A stretch of DNA of 64,000 nucleotides from Scenedesmus sp. ARA3 (Eukaryota; Chlorophyta; Chlorophyceae; Sphaeropleales; Scenedesmaceae), in NCBI GenBank assembly GCA_004335835.1, contig RWJK01001623.1:75561-139560 (forward strand). The letters run 5' to 3'. A model generated the notes under the pieces. The model was not told the origin of the DNA and did not search any database. It worked only from the letters and a program-made list of their open reading frames with translations. How positions within the stretch are numbered: position 1 is the stretch's first letter; each line of letters starts with the position of its first letter. Of this stretch, positions 11,534-25,581 are shown one piece after another. Made by a program: the position numbers and the translations under genes.

Positions 11534-12532
11534 ACCATTGTTCATGAGCGGCGGCGCATTTTGTTGGCTGCAGTGTCTGTTGTACTGGAGGATGGTGCAG
11601 TGCCCTGCAGCAGTTCCAGGGCATCTGTGGGCAGGCATCTTTGCCCTGGAGGCTTCGCCATGCTCATCTGCACGATAAACTGTGCGCTGCTCTTCTGCCA
11701 ACCTGCACTGTGGCTGCTGCTGTTCTTGTCAGGTGTCTCACGCGATCCGTGACGCGCTCATGATCCGCGCGGCCGCCTGTGACATCGTGCGGAGGACATC
11801 GCCATCACGCACTTCAGCTTTCAATTGACCCTGGTCTGCTCTGCTGCACTGCTGCTGCTGCTGCTGCTGTTCTTGTCAGGTGTCTCACGCGATCCGTGAC
11901 GCGCTCATGATCCGCGCCGCCGACTTTGGCATCGTGCTCGAGGACATCGCCATTACGCACCTCAGCTTCGGCACTGAGTTCACCAAGGCTGTGGAGATGA
12001 AGCAGGTGGCGGAGCAGGACGCGGAGCGCGCACGCTTCGTGGTGCTCAAGGCTGAGCAGGTGCGGGGTGCATTGACTGGCTATACTAGCAGGCCGTCATC
12101 ATCATCATCATCATGTTACCTGCATGGCTATACTTAGCAGGGCGTATGGTGAATGGCTGGTGGCTGTTGTTTCTGTAGAATTAGATGGCGGTTTGCCGTT
12201 GACAATGCACAATGGCAGGGCCGGCAGACATCTGCAGACACCGGTGTCATGTCAGCTGCGCACACAACCTACACCTCACACCCATAATCCTGACACGTTG
12301 TATGGGTGCGGCGTTGCAACCGCAGGAGCGTAACGCTGCCGTCATCCGTGCCGAGGGTGAGAGCGAAGCAGCCAAGCTGATTAGCGATGCCACCAAGCAG
12401 GCTGGCGCTGGCTTTGTGGAGCTGCGCCGCATCGAGGCAGCAAAGGACATCGCTGAGACGATGAGCAAGAGCCAAAACGTGGTGTACCTGCCGAGCGGGG
12501 GCAACATGCTGCTGGGCATCAACCCGCGGTAA
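9486..12532 (+). CDS. PHB1: Prohibitin-1 type subunit
   Basis: Six exons give about 281 residues: 9486-9597, 9923-10084, 10482-10555, 11135-11245, 11880-12059, 12326-12532. The order matches type-I prohibitins: a short hydrophobic N-terminal anchor ([15 protein letters not shown]), then [23 protein letters not shown], the [17 protein letters not shown] block, [30 protein letters not shown] and an [16 protein letters not shown] coiled-coil stretch. Prohibitin-1 and -2 form ring complexes in the mitochondrial inner membrane that support respiratory assembly and quality control. Length is normal for the family and nothing is missing. Introns 3-4 carry CAG/CTG tracts and two partial exon copies. 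Confidence 0.96.
10585..10790. repeat. Interrupted CAG-repeat tract in prohibitin intron 3
   Basis: Several CAG runs are separated by GAACGGTTG or GGACGGTTG spacers. The longest uninterrupted run is about 13 units near 10689-10731. The spacer plus CAG block recurs through about 10890, making a higher-order minisatellite. Confidence 0.85.
11434..11566 (+). repeat. Partial copy of the prohibitin exon 4 end, with CAG tract
   Basis: 11434-11480 repeats the exon 4 3' end (TACAATGCGGAGCAGCTGCT) with its donor context, about 230 bases after the true exon end. The block TTCATGAGCGGCGGC recurs on both sides of a 15-unit CAG run (about 11486-11531), giving a period near 126. Confidence 0.8.
11706..11960 (+). 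repeat. Tandem copy of the prohibitin exon 5 start, period about 147
   Basis: 11721-11815 duplicates the intron end, acceptor and first about 80 bases of exon 5 (true acceptor at 11879). The copy keeps TTCTTGTCAG and [14 protein letters not shown] but then carries small indels that break the frame, so it is a ghost exon. Confidence 0.9.
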
Positions 12533-12964
12533 TGAGGCGGGAGCAGCAGCAGTCGCTAGGGCAGGGGTTGGGGCAGCTGGAAAAGCTGCTGTGGTGTGGA
12601 AGGCAGCCAGGTGTTGCGGGCGTTGATGCAGCCTGGTGCGGGTGTTGACGTTGTGTTGTGTTGGTTTGGATGGGTGTGACCGTTCTGTACGGGGTCAGGG
12701 CCTCTAGGGGCGCTGGCAGTTTCAAAGAGTGCCAATGTAACCTGACGATGTTTCACTGGAGGGTTTCGTCTGGCAGTATGGCCCAGTCAGGTCCAGGCAA
12801 CTATCTCTAATGCACGTCACCTATCAAGTGGAAGTTTGCAGCGCGCTGTTGTTGCTGTCACCACGCCAAGGTCGAGCTCGCATACGTTACTCAAGCACCT
12901 GAGCGTGGCCGCACAGCAGGCCACAGCACCGTAAAAACCAAACATTGTGTCCTGAAAATCAAAC
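12533..12964. promoter_or_regulatory. Prohibitin 3' flank and P450 promoter region
   Basis: A TGTAA motif at 12736-12740, about 200 bases after the stop, fits the usual green-algal polyadenylation signal. The rest should hold the P450 promoter. No coding exon is seen. Confidence 0.5.
12736..12740 (+). terminator. Probable polyadenylation signal TGTAA of prohibitin
   Basis: TGTAA lies 204 bases after the stop codon. Chlorophycean algae use TGTAA in place of AATAAA, so this is the best 3'-end candidate here. Confidence 0.45.
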
Positions 12965-15900
12965 ATGCGGCAGCATCGGCTGACGGATCGGGCGCGTTCG
13001 GCAAGCAGCAGCAGCTGCGTGGTCAGGAACACCTGGCACAGGCCTTCTGGCAGAGGTGCGTGCACCGCACCAGCTGCATACCACACACATCTCAAGTTGA
13101 TGTGACTACAGCCAACATTTGGAGTCCAGCTGTTGGAACGACTGCCTTGGCAGCCTGGCAGTAGCACTGCCAGCTGCAGCCTGACAGTGGCTGTGTGTCT
13201 CAGTGCAAGCAAACTGTACAGATCCACAAGAGCTACTGCTGCATGCGCTTGATGCCAGCAATGTGACGGGATGCCCTTTGTGTCTCAGCGTGCTGCTTTT
13301 GGGTAACAATGACCCTGCATGGTGCGCTCACCAACACCACCTATGTCATGCGAGCGACTGCATCATGTGGCAAAACACATTCCCAACCATGTGACCTCTT
13401 TATCACTGCTCCCCTTCCTCGTCTTCAGCTGCTGCAACCATTAAGGCAGAGCTAACTGTGGACCGCCCTAAGCTCGCAACGCCCCCTGAAACCAGCAGCG
13501 GCAGCAGCAGCGACGGGCAGCAGCAGCTGCAGCAGCAGGCCTCCGCCTGCCCCTTCCTCGCATCCCTCCCATCCCCGCCAAAAGTGAAGATCCCATGGCA
13601 CAAGCGCTTCCAGCAGCTGTTTGCTCCGCAGCAGTTCCAAGCCACAGTGCTAGGCGGCAGCAGCAGCAGCGTGGTGCAAGTTGACAAGGCCATCGGCTTC
13701 ACCAACTTTGTCATGCCCAGCGACCCTGAGCTAGTGAGGGACGCGTTTGCAGGAGAGCTGGATGGAACTACACTGCAGTCAAACATCAAGTCGTTCGGTG
13801 AGTGTGTGCGGAACTGGCGTTGCAGGGGCGTGTAGCTGTAGTGAAAGCACAAACCTTCTGCGAGTGCTTGTGCAAGCATTCTGTGAGTGCTTGTGCATGC
13901 ATTGTGGGTGTTAAAGTTGACTCTTCTGATTGTGCCCGGTCCCACACATAACTCTCTTCTCTCTCACTTTTCTCTACGTTGCCATGTCCTCACAGTGGCA
14001 TTGATGGGCGAGCACAGCCTGGTGCTGGTGCAGTCTACTCAGCACAACTATTGCAACCAACCTTATGCTGCTGTCATGCCCATCTTTCTGCTGTTGCTTT
14101 GCTGCCGCTGCAGTGGCCCTGATGGGCGAGCACAGCCTGGTGCTGGTGCAGGAGCCGCGCCACAAGTACCTGCGCGGCCTGCTGCAGCCGGCCTTCAGCG
14201 GCAGCGCCATCTCCAGCTACCTGCCAGCCATCCAGGCGCTGGTGGGGCGCCACCTGGCCGAGTGGGAGGCGGCGGGCGAGGCGGGCGTGCAGGGATATGA
14301 CGGCCTCAAGCTGCTGACCTACGAGTTTATCATCTCGGTGCGTGTGGTTTGCTTGCAGTTCACCTGTGGATTACTGCCCTGGTGCGCTGGATGTGTGGTG
14401 CTGTGGCATGCACTGGTCAATCTGCGAGGCGCGCAGCAGTGGCGTGCATGCCGGACATGTGTCCAGATGCGTGTGTGCGTCATGTTACAAGCAACAGCTG
14501 CTGTATGCTAGTGCGCGGCACCTGACGAATGCCTGCATTGGCAGATGCCGTCCCTGCTGTGGGACGTCAGCGAGTGATTAGCCTGTATCATCGCAGCTGA
14601 CTGAGCTGACACAATGTGTGCTGCTGCTGCCATTGGGGTGTGTAATGTTCTGTGCAGATTACGCTGGGCCGTGAGTACAGCAGGCAGGAGGTGCTGGCAC
14701 TGAGTGAGCACTACAAGCAGTGGACCAGCGGCTTCCTGGCGTGGCCCTGGTGGGTGCTGCATGCTGCTGTTTGTAGGGCTGGTGAGCGCAGTTTGGCAGC
14801 ATGTATGTGGACACATTGTTGCTCCTCGGTGCTCTTGCTGTGGTCGCACCACATGCAATAGCACAGCAACCCCAAGTCAGCTCAACCAAGCTACAAGAGC
14901 TGACCTTCACCCTGCACTGCTGATGCACACCTTTCATTGTGCCCTGCAGGCTGGACCTGCCCTTCACTGCCTTTGGCCGCTCCATGTGCGCCCGCAACGC
15001 GCTGCTGGACCACTTCCAGCAGGCAGTGACTGCGGCGCGGTCCAAGCTGGCTGCGGGCCAGCAGGTGCCCGGCATCATCGGCAGCCTCACCGCAGCAGTG
15101 GATGAGGAGGGCAACAGGTGGGTGGGGTTTAGTAGTGTTTGTACTGCTGTGGGTGTGCACTTCTCTGTGGCATAGCTGCTGTTCCTGTGCCCGGCATCAT
15201 CAGCAGCCTCACTGCAGCGGTGGATGAGGAGGGCAACAGGTGCGCGGACATAGTAGTTCGGCAGTTCAACGCAGTCGTGAGGTATGCACTGCCTTGGCTG
15301 TGCTTGGTATCCTCAGCAGTCTCACTGCAGCAGAGGACGAGGAGGGCAACAGGTGCGTGGCGTTGTCACTTCCGTGGGTGTGCAACTGTCTGTGGCATAG
15401 CTTCCTTGCCTGTGCCCGGCAGCATTGGCAGCCTCACTGCAGCAGAGGACGAGGAAGGCAACAGGTGCGTGGACCAACAGTGGCAGTAGCGCTGCGTGGT
15501 GTATGCAATTGTTTGTGTTCTGAATGTGTGGGATTGCTTCCTTTCTGGTGCCTGGCTCGGTGGTCAGTTGGCAGAAGAGCGATATTGTGTTGCCTCCAAG
15601 CTCGGCTTATGTACTGCCGTGCTGTGCAGGCTGACTGATCTTGAGATCACAGAGAACATCCTGCTGCTGCTGCTGGCTGGCCACGACACGTCCAGCACCA
15701 CCCTCACACGGCTGCTGTCAGTGCTGCATGACACACCTGAGGTGGTGCAGCAGCTGCGGCAGGAGCAGGCAGCGGTGCTGGCCCGGCACGGCGAGCAGCT
15801 GACTGCTGCTGCCATCAAGGATATGGAGTATGCCGATGCCGTCATCAGGTGAGTCAGAATGGTTGTTAGTGTCTGGTTAGTAACTGTTACTTTGACGTGT

Positions 15901-17157
15901 GAATTGTGCATAGTCTTGCTGAGGTTGCTGCAGTAGTGCTCTGCGCAATGTGCCCTGTGCATGTGGACTCTACTGCATGATGGCATTGCTTGGGTGTATC
16001 CATCATGATGCTCTGTTGCATTGTTCTACGGGGACTTGTTGCAGGGAAGGCACTTGTCAATCATTATAAGTGTGTACTGCCATGCAGGGAGTCACTGCGG
16101 CCGGACCCTGTGGTGGCGGGGCTGTTCCGTGTGGGCGTTGCTCCTGCTTGTTCAGACACCAAGCCAAGCATGTTGTTGCTTGCAACTCCATCCATCATGA
16201 CGCCTCAACCAGCCTTCCTGCCAGGTGCACTGCCTGCAGAAGCGTGTCTGCAAACACATGCAGGCTGTGTCCAAGACTTGTACAATCACATGACAATGTG
16301 TACGTGTGTCTTGATGTATTTGCACTGCCTGCAGGGAGTCCCTGCGGTTGGACCCTGTGGTGGCGGGGCTGTTCCGTGTTGCCGCCAAAGACATTGACAT
16401 GGGAGGATACATGGTGCCCAAGGTACGGCAAAGCAGTGGCTTCAGACAGCATCATGTGGTTAATGGTGTAGATGCACAGGACATAGAAGGAGCAGTTACT
16501 GCTGACACACTTGCGCTGGCTGTGCCGGCGCGCACATGATTCCCTGTCGTGTGAGCAGTATAGTTAGTCAGGTATGCAGCAACTTGAAACCTGACCTGCC
16601 GCACACACCCCTGGATTACCTCTCGCGGCGCTGCCGCTTCGTAGCGCGGCCCATCTCACAATCACCCGACATGCACCTCCCATTCACTCCACATTCACCC
16701 TGCATTCACCCTACACATGCTGTTGTACCTGTGTTCCCTTTTGGTTTGCAGGACACGCCCATCCTGCTGCCGCTGCACCACCTGGCAGTCAACGATGCGC
16801 GCTGGGCAGGGCAGACGGGCCAGGAGGACCCTGCAAGCTTCCACCCTGAGCGCATGCTGACAGAGGAAGGCAGGCAGCCGGGCGCACAGATGCCCTTCGG
16901 CAGCGGACCCCGGTGGGTGCCCCGCGTAGTTGATCAAAGCACGAGCGGAGACTGCTGCTGCTGCATGCACAGCTGGTGTGCGGCAGTAGTTGTGAAGATG
17001 TCTGCCGTAACTCACCCAATGTGCAGTGCAGTGGGCTGGGGCAGCAGTGGCACGTCTAAGCAGCTCATGTACTTGGCCGCGGCTGTGTTTCGGTACGTCT
17101 GTTCTCACACGTTATGCTTGCCTGGTGCCGTGCGGTGTGCTAAGCTGCTGTGCCTTG

Positions 17158-17196
<39 letters not shown>

Positions 17197-17384
17197 GCTG
17201 CAGGTTCTGCCTGGGTGAGCGGCTGGCAATGGCTGAGATGAAGGTGGTGCTGGCGCTGCTAATGCGGCAGTATGACTTCAGCGTGGATAACAACACGGAG
17301 TGGATGCAGGCCGTGGGCCGCGTGCCCAAGAACGGCCTGCCTCTAAAGCTGCGGCGCCTGGCGCAGCCTGTTGCTGCGGTTTGA
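12965..17384 (+). CDS. Cytochrome P450 monooxygenase
   Basis: Nine exons give about 530 residues: 12965-13055, 13429-13797, 14114-14337, 14658-14749, 14950-15117, 15630-15848, 16335-16422, 16752-16912, 17204-17384. The I-helix oxygen-binding motif AGHDTSST is in exon 6. The K-helix ESLR opens exon 7. The PERM region and the heme-binding loop PFGSGPRFCLGERLA span exons 8-9, with the Cys ligand in exon 9. The first exon, chosen because its phase joins exon 2, starts MRQHRLTDRARSASSSSC and resembles an organellar transit peptide more than the usual membrane anchor. Overall similarity recalls the CYP26/CYP120-like (clan 85-type) group of sterol, carotenoid or retinoid oxidases. This is a weak impression and the substrate is unknown. 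Exons 3, 5 and 7 have neighbouring partial copies. Confidence 0.92.
13984..14155 (+). repeat. Tandem copy of the P450 exon 3 start, period 119
   Basis: A copy at about 13984-14036 carries an acceptor-like CACAG and the bases encoding LMGEHSLVLVQ. It then diverges and lies 119 bases before the true exon 3 start (14114). Confidence 0.88.
15068..15470 (+). repeat. Four-unit tandem array of the P450 exon 5 end
   Basis: The real exon 5 end (to 15117) is followed by copies ending near 15239, 15351 and 15464, at 112-122-base spacing. Each repeats SLTAA-x-DEEGNR and a GTG-type donor. Intron sequence (GTGGGTGTGCA and GTGGCATAGCT blocks) is repeated too. Reading on from the true exon hits a TAG at about 15172, so use of a later donor would truncate the protein. 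Confidence 0.92.
16080..16136 (+). repeat. Partial copy of the P450 exon 7 start
   Basis: ATGCAG followed by the bases for ESLRPDPVVAGLFRV lies 248 bases before the true exon 7 (16335), which reads ESLRLDPVVAGLFRV. The copy lacks the rest of the exon. Its Arg-Pro-Asp-Pro version is closer to the usual P450 sequence. Confidence 0.88.
17158..17203 (+). repeat. CTG tract at the P450 last-intron acceptor
   Basis: About 11 CTG units lead directly into TGCTGCAG, the acceptor of the last exon. The run serves as the polypyrimidine-like tract. Confidence 0.85.
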
Positions 17385-19562
17385 GGGGGGCTTGTTGTTA
17401 CAGCGGGCTGTGGCGTATTGTTTTACGGGATGAGGTGTGGTGGTGCAGGTGCTGTGATTGCTGGTGCGGCGCTGAGTGTAGTAATTATTTATGGTTGCTG
17501 GTTCATGGTGGCGATGCTTGCTGACAGTGGCTGGCACGGCTTGCAGCTGCCTAGGGGCGAAATCGTCAGCAGAATTGCTATTACAAGGCCCGGCAGCCAT
17601 GGATGGATGTACGCTCAGGTGCCATTTGCTGCAGCAATCATGGGTTGGAACTGATGCAGCGGCTGCTTGCAGCAGGTATCGGGTTTGACGATGGGTTGTT
17701 TGCGGCAGTTGCCGGGCGTGTGTATTGGTTGGAGGTGTGTGCATGCTTATTCACTACGCTGCTTGATTTGTTGTGGCATTGTGGCTGATACTGCTGTATA
17801 CAACGTACGTATGTTGCTGCTATGGTCCATTGTATATGGTGGTAGTGGTTGTGGTGATGTGTTCTGGATTGCAGTTGAGTACCGAGCAGTCTTGGGATTG
17901 TCAGGCACACGCTCAAAGCCTATTACATGCTTATCTTGGTGGTGACGGGCACCATCATTGCTGCAGGTGCAACCTTGGCTGGTTTGAGATGCACCGTAAA
18001 CGATGCCAGCAGAGCACAGCAGTTGCCACAAGGTATGCCAGCAGTCATGTCATGACACTGGCTTGCTGGGGCAGCTATGCGTTGCTGACATGGGCTCTGT
18101 GCTTTGCAGCACTCTATTCTTGTATTTTTTTTTGCTCAGCAGAATAACAGCCGCTATTCTTGGGTTGCTGTGCCATTGCTGTGGGAGCCATGCGCAGCCA
18201 TGCGCTACATGTACTACACTAGTATTGTTCAGCCGTTGATCTGTTGCGCGTGCCAGTGTCTGGCTGCCGTGTTGCCAGCTACATATGGAGCATGCTGCAG
18301 TTTATTTACCGACGTATTCTTGCGCCAGATGTTGTACTGCAAGCAAGATCACAGTGCCAGCACTGGCATCCCCACTGGCGTTGCATCCATCCACCGCTTG
18401 GGTGGCAGAGGCAGCGAGAAAGGCGTATTACTGGTGGCGAGAAAGCCTTGCTAACTGCTTTGATCAGTTGTTGTCAGCGCTGCTGCTTCAATGATGTGCT
18501 TTGCATGGCCGCCAGTCACTGGTCGTATCGGATGCGCGCTACGTACTACGTAGCAGGTTGCTCGACTATGGCTGCACAGTGGGTATGGCAGGTGCACAGC
18601 TCAGAGGCGCAAACACGCATCTGTTGTGGGCGCGTGCTGTGCTGACTCAGTGCAGAGCAGCACAGACGCCAGGCAGACTTGCTGCAGCATTCGAGGTTTT
18701 CACAGGATCCAGGACTCCAGAGTGAGGAGTTTGCACCTGGAACCTTGCTCTGGTTGATACAGTTTCAATTCGCGCTTCTCATTCAATGAAAAGATTGCTT
18801 TGGGCGGTGCCTGGCAAGGCTGCAGCTTGCGTGATGCGGCGCGCCTGAGGTTTTGTGCTTGCAGCGTGTCTGTGTTGCGTCTGCAGGTCTCTGCTTTGCA
18901 GGCTGCTGTCCATTGCTGCATTTTTAAAGCTGTTCATCTCTATACTCTGCAAGACTTTGGCCACGCCATGGTTGCTGTCACAACTTGCATAGCGCATATT
19001 GTAACTTGCCAAGCGGTGCGCAGATACCCAGTCGACAGACAGACAGTCTCGACTTCTGCTCCTTTACACTGGACTGCATACGCGTCCATCTCACGATTAC
19101 ACACAACATGGTGCATCTCTGCACCAAGGTGGCACTGCAGGCCCCCTCAGCACAACGCCACGCTGCTGTTGCTGCCCTGAGCAGCAGCCCAGCATCGGCT
19201 TCAAAGGCCGCACATAAACTCTCTGCCAGCAGCTGCACCTCACGCAGCCCCCCGCAGCTCCGCTGCTTCGTCGCTGCTTGCTGCGCTGCGGGTGATACGT
19301 ATAAACGGGCATGCATGCGCGCCGACCGCATCAAAGTACACTCAGCATGCGCGGCTGCTGCGCAGCCAAATCAGCACACGCTGGCGGCGGCGGGAGCGGC
19401 AGGCGCCGGGCGCAGAAAGCGCTGCGCCGCTGGTGCGCCTCACCACATCCCGCCCTTGCCTCTTCAGCCAGCACAAGACACCGTCACCATCAACGCCTGG
19501 CTACACAATGGACCTAGAACGAGGTTTTTGGGGGTGATATTTGGGTAGCTGTGGCCGGCTGC
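17385..19562. other. Convergent intergenic region between P450 and PsbQ
   Basis: About 2.2 kb between convergent genes. No exon set that I can join is seen up to about 19100. The last 450 bases are GC-rich with an open plus-strand frame, listed separately. There is no RNA gene or mobile element that I can recognise. Confidence 0.5.
19108..19548 (+). CDS. Doubtful hypothetical protein, 146 residues
   Basis: An open plus-strand frame from an ATG at 19108 to a TAG, ending 15 bases before the convergent PsbQ stop. The first 60 residues are rich in Ala, Ser and Lys/Arg with no acids, like a plastid transit peptide (SSSPASASKAAHKLSASS). The rest has AGRRKRC and no domain that I know. A TATAAA-like string at about 19300 inside the frame argues instead for a promoter or non-coding RNA. 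It could equally be the long 3' UTR of PsbQ read backwards. Confidence 0.2.
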   Translation: MVHLCTKVALQAPSAQRHAAVAALSSSPASASKAAHKLSASSCTSRSPPQLRCFVAACCAAGDTYKRACMRADRIKVHSACAAAAQPNQHTLAAAGAAGAGRRKRCAAGAPHHIPPLPLQPAQDTVTINAWLHNGPRTRFLGVIFG

Positions 19563-21681
19563 TTACAGCACCTTAGCGATCACGCTGTCCAGGTTGGCCT
19601 TGGCCACTGCCAGCTTGGCCAGGGCGCTGTCCTTGTCCTTCTTGCGCATGGCAAGGTCCAGCTCCTCAACCTGCATGCGTGTTGCGAGAATCAAGGACAA
19701 AAGAGGAGAAACTGTCTCAGCTGCAGCATTAGGACAACAATGGACAAAGCTTCCACTAGTCGGCACCAGCGAAGTCAGGAACACAAGGGCTGTGCGGGAA
19801 ACATGCAAGCAAGCTGCTGGCTGAGGCATTGCCTTGACATTACTGCAGGGCAGCAGCAAAAGTCGCACAGGGACATACAGCAACTACATGCATGCTGTTG
19901 CTGCTGCATGTGTGACAACAGCGGGTGGCGCGCACTGCTGCCCGCAGCTAGATCAGCAGCTATCATTCCTGCGCAGATCAAGCTTCACTCACGGAGCGGA
20001 TGAAGTCCTTGCGCAGGGCCAGGGCTGCCTTCTTCTCCTCCTTGCCGGTCTTGGCGCTGGCCAGGGTGTTGAGGTCGAAGCGCAGAGTGCCCATCTGGCG
20101 GCGCAGCTCCTCGCGGGCCTCAGTCCTGTGGGCGGAAACACGAGCAACCGCACCAGCAGCAGCAGGGGCGTCAGCAGTGTGTTTAGTGCGTTCAGCAATC
20201 AGACATTTTTTAAATACCGCTCACCCATGGCGATGAGGCACATGATATGAAAGCATAGATGCTGCATGCTGGAGTGCGCAGTGCGCACCAGGCAGCTGAA
20301 CAGCAGGTGTGCCTGCCAGGTAGGGTGATAAGCAAGGTGCATCACAACATCCTTCCAGCAGCTGCTGCGCCTGGCTTGCTGCCGACATTCACCCCCAGGG
20401 CAACACATCATTCTCACGCATCATTCGCACTCAATGAAGTGCAGGGCGCACCACAACAGCTGCACATCCCAGCGTTGCCCTGCTGAACGCCTCACGCTCG
20501 GCCACCACCTGACCACAGCCTGACCATTGCAAGGCACCATTCCGTGCCTCCTGCCGCCTCACCAGTAGGCCTTCTCGATGCTGGTTGCCACTGAGTTGTC
20601 GATGCGTGCCTCGCTGTCCTTGACACGCTTCTTTGTAGCCTCGATGTCAGCGCGGGCCTGGGTCATGCCGTCACGCTCTGCCTGGGGGATGTCCAGGTCG
20701 CGGGCCTCGTAGATGATGTCAAAGCCGGTGTTGCGTACCTTGCGGTCATCGAACAGATCCACGGGGGTCACGGCCTGGGCCTGGCCCACGCTCAGCAGGG
20801 CAGCGCCGGCGGCCACAAAGCCAGCCAGCACCTGCAGGAACCGCGAGTGTGTGCGAGGAGACAGCAGTGACGTGTGCAAGGAAAGCGGGGAGGCAGCAGC
20901 GTCAGCAGGGGAGGGCTGCGGCTGGCAGGTGACAGCAGATGAGGTGCATTTTTGCGATTCTAGCTGCGCTGCTGGTGATGCAAGGAAACATGTCATTGTC
21001 TGCTGATGTGCTGTGCCACTGTTGCGAGGCCTTGGGCTGTCCAAAAGCACGCCAGAACCAGTCCGGGGTGTCAGGCCTGCACTGTGTTGCAGCTGTCAAA
21101 ACAAGAAGCTGACTGAATTGCTGTTGCTGCATGCTGTCAGGTAACAGCTGTTGATGGCTCTGCAGCTGCCGCATGGTCAGCTGCTCCAGCAGCGGGAAAG
21201 CACCCTGTCAAGTGCTGCTGTTGATGCTGCCAGATCCTGCACGCAGCGGCCGTTACTGCTTGCAGCTGGCCTCCCCTTAGCTGCAATAAGGACCACGCAC
21301 CTCACGGCGGGCCTCAGCACGCACCACCACAGCGGCCCTGCAGAACACACAAACTCAATGTCACATGCTGCTCCACTGCACTACTGCTGCCTGCTGCTTT
21401 CTTGAACCTGAATTGGCGCTCGTGACCAGCGCAACCACTGCTCCAAGATGATCACCTGGAGGGACGAGCTGCAAGCAAACAAAGAAGCGGGTCAGCACGA
21501 AGAACGCGCTAGATGAACACTGCGGCACGTCGAGCAGCCCAGGTCTCACCTGCGCGGGTTGCAGAGCGAGCTGCGACGCTGGTCCTGTGGCAAAACCAAT
21601 CTTACTGTCAGTACACGCTGAGATCCGGGCTAGGACATTTGCAGCGAAGGGAAATTGGCTGTACCTCATGGAGACTGCCAT
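19563..21681 (-). CDS. PSBQ: PsbQ, oxygen-evolving enhancer protein 3
   Basis: Seven exons give 203 residues: 21681-21665, 21584-21550, 21468-21456, 21337-21301, 20831-20563, 20125-19993, 19670-19563. The phases of all joins agree. The transit region starts [18 protein letters not shown] hydrophobic lumen-targeting stretch ([16 protein letters not shown]) follows and ends at AQA, then the mature start VTPVDLFDD. The four-helix PsbQ body includes [27 protein letters not shown] and a Lys-rich end at DSVIAKVL. It closely resembles the Chlamydomonas 16-kDa protein. It sits on the lumenal face of photosystem II and stabilises the Mn-Ca-Cl cluster. The transit peptide is split over four tiny exons, one of only 13 bases. 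Confidence 0.97.
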
Positions 21682-23055
21682 TGTGATGAGTTTGGTGTGC
21701 GGTGAAGCGCAACGGTGTCGTGAGTGCTTTATAGGCTGGAGTGTGGACAGCGGGCGTGGGCGGGGAAGCCTGTAAAAGAGAAAACATCGCCGAGATCTCG
21801 ACAGCGGAAGAGGGTTTTGTTACTGATGGTGCCTCAAGACCAGTCAAATGGTGCCATTATTCCATTGTTTTCTTGTTTATCCGATACGTTATTGCTTACT
21901 GAAGCTGTGCTTGAGGCCAATGCGTTGCTGCCAACAATCCATCCGTCTGCACAGGCCAAGCAAAGGCCCGCGTAGTGCCTGAATCACAACACGATAAACG
22001 TTTGTATTCTGCTGCTTTGTTACTGGAAGCCAGTGCCGGACAGCCTGACCTCCTGTGCAATGATCACATGGTGCATGCACCTGGGTGCCGCACCCTGGGC
22101 CAGGTAGGGCACACTGCTGCACCATGCTCTGCCAAAATCTCTGTCAGCGGCACGCTGCTAGCACGTTTTCAGTTATCAGCCGTTTCTTTCAAGTGGTGCT
22201 TGATTACTGAAACCGAATTGAGCCACTTGCCAGTGTGCATGCGTGCAGAAGTGCCTGTTTTCCTCAAATTTTGCAAACAAACCTGTTCTTCCATGCCATT
22301 TTGGTTAAAGCAGCGCAAAGCCAACGCAAGGTACAAAACATGTATGTGCATTACTGACGTGTGAAGGAAACAAGCAGCATGCAATTGTTCAGTATCAGCC
22401 AGCATTGACCAGCTTCAGCTGGCTAGCTGGTGACTGGAGTTGACTGCGAGGAACAAAGCTCAGTAACCTATCAGATATACACAACCCAGTAGTAAACCAA
22501 GATGCTTGTGTGCAGGGATATCTCAGGCGCTGTGCCGATCCTGAGAAAGCAGACTTGGCCCTTGGTGCACAAGTGAAGACGCACCGCGCCTAACTCTGCA
22601 GTATTATGTGCCGTGCATCTCCTTACGTATGAAACGTGGACAGAGCCCGCCCAGCCATTTGGTATGCCAAGCGTCAGTGACAGAAGTTCAAACTTAAGCA
22701 GGACTCCGCAACAAAGGGATGTGGATGCTGTCGTTAATGAACATTCGGTGTCTTTATACACGTATTTGTGGGTCGCACGCATCCTAAAGTTGTGAGAGCG
22801 TAGCAGCCGTTTGAACGTGGAGCTGTCCACGAGCCATTTTGCACCCGAGGGCCTACTATACCTTTCATTCGTTTTTTTTGGTGCTGGTACAGCTCTCTCG
22901 AGCTCGGGCCAAAGCCACAAAGACCAGCAGCAAGTACGCAGCTGCTCCCTGCACAGCCTATCACGCCGCATACAAGAAACGAGAGATTGCACGAAGTAGT
23001 CTAAAATTATTCATCGCTTCAGGCGTGAGGGCTGCCTGTGTCGAGCAGCGGCGGC
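21682..23055. promoter_or_regulatory. Divergent region between PsbQ and CDKB
   Basis: About 1.4 kb separates the two divergent starts. Besides the PsbQ TATA box, the stretch is AT-richer than the genes (for example around 21840-22010 and 22190-22330). It has no exon chain that I could build. The CDKB leader should begin within the last few hundred bases. Confidence 0.5.
21727..21733 (-). promoter_or_regulatory. TATA box of PsbQ
   Basis: TATAAAG on the minus strand lies 46 bases upstream of the ATG at 21681. That spacing allows a short leader of about 15-20 bases, as is common in highly expressed algal photosynthesis genes. Confidence 0.65.

Positions 23056-25581
<2,526 letters not shown>

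Noticed and set aside
17385..19100. Frames of 100-130 residues such as 18244-18645
   Set aside because: Cys/Trp/Arg-rich composition is typical of chance frames here, with no motifs.
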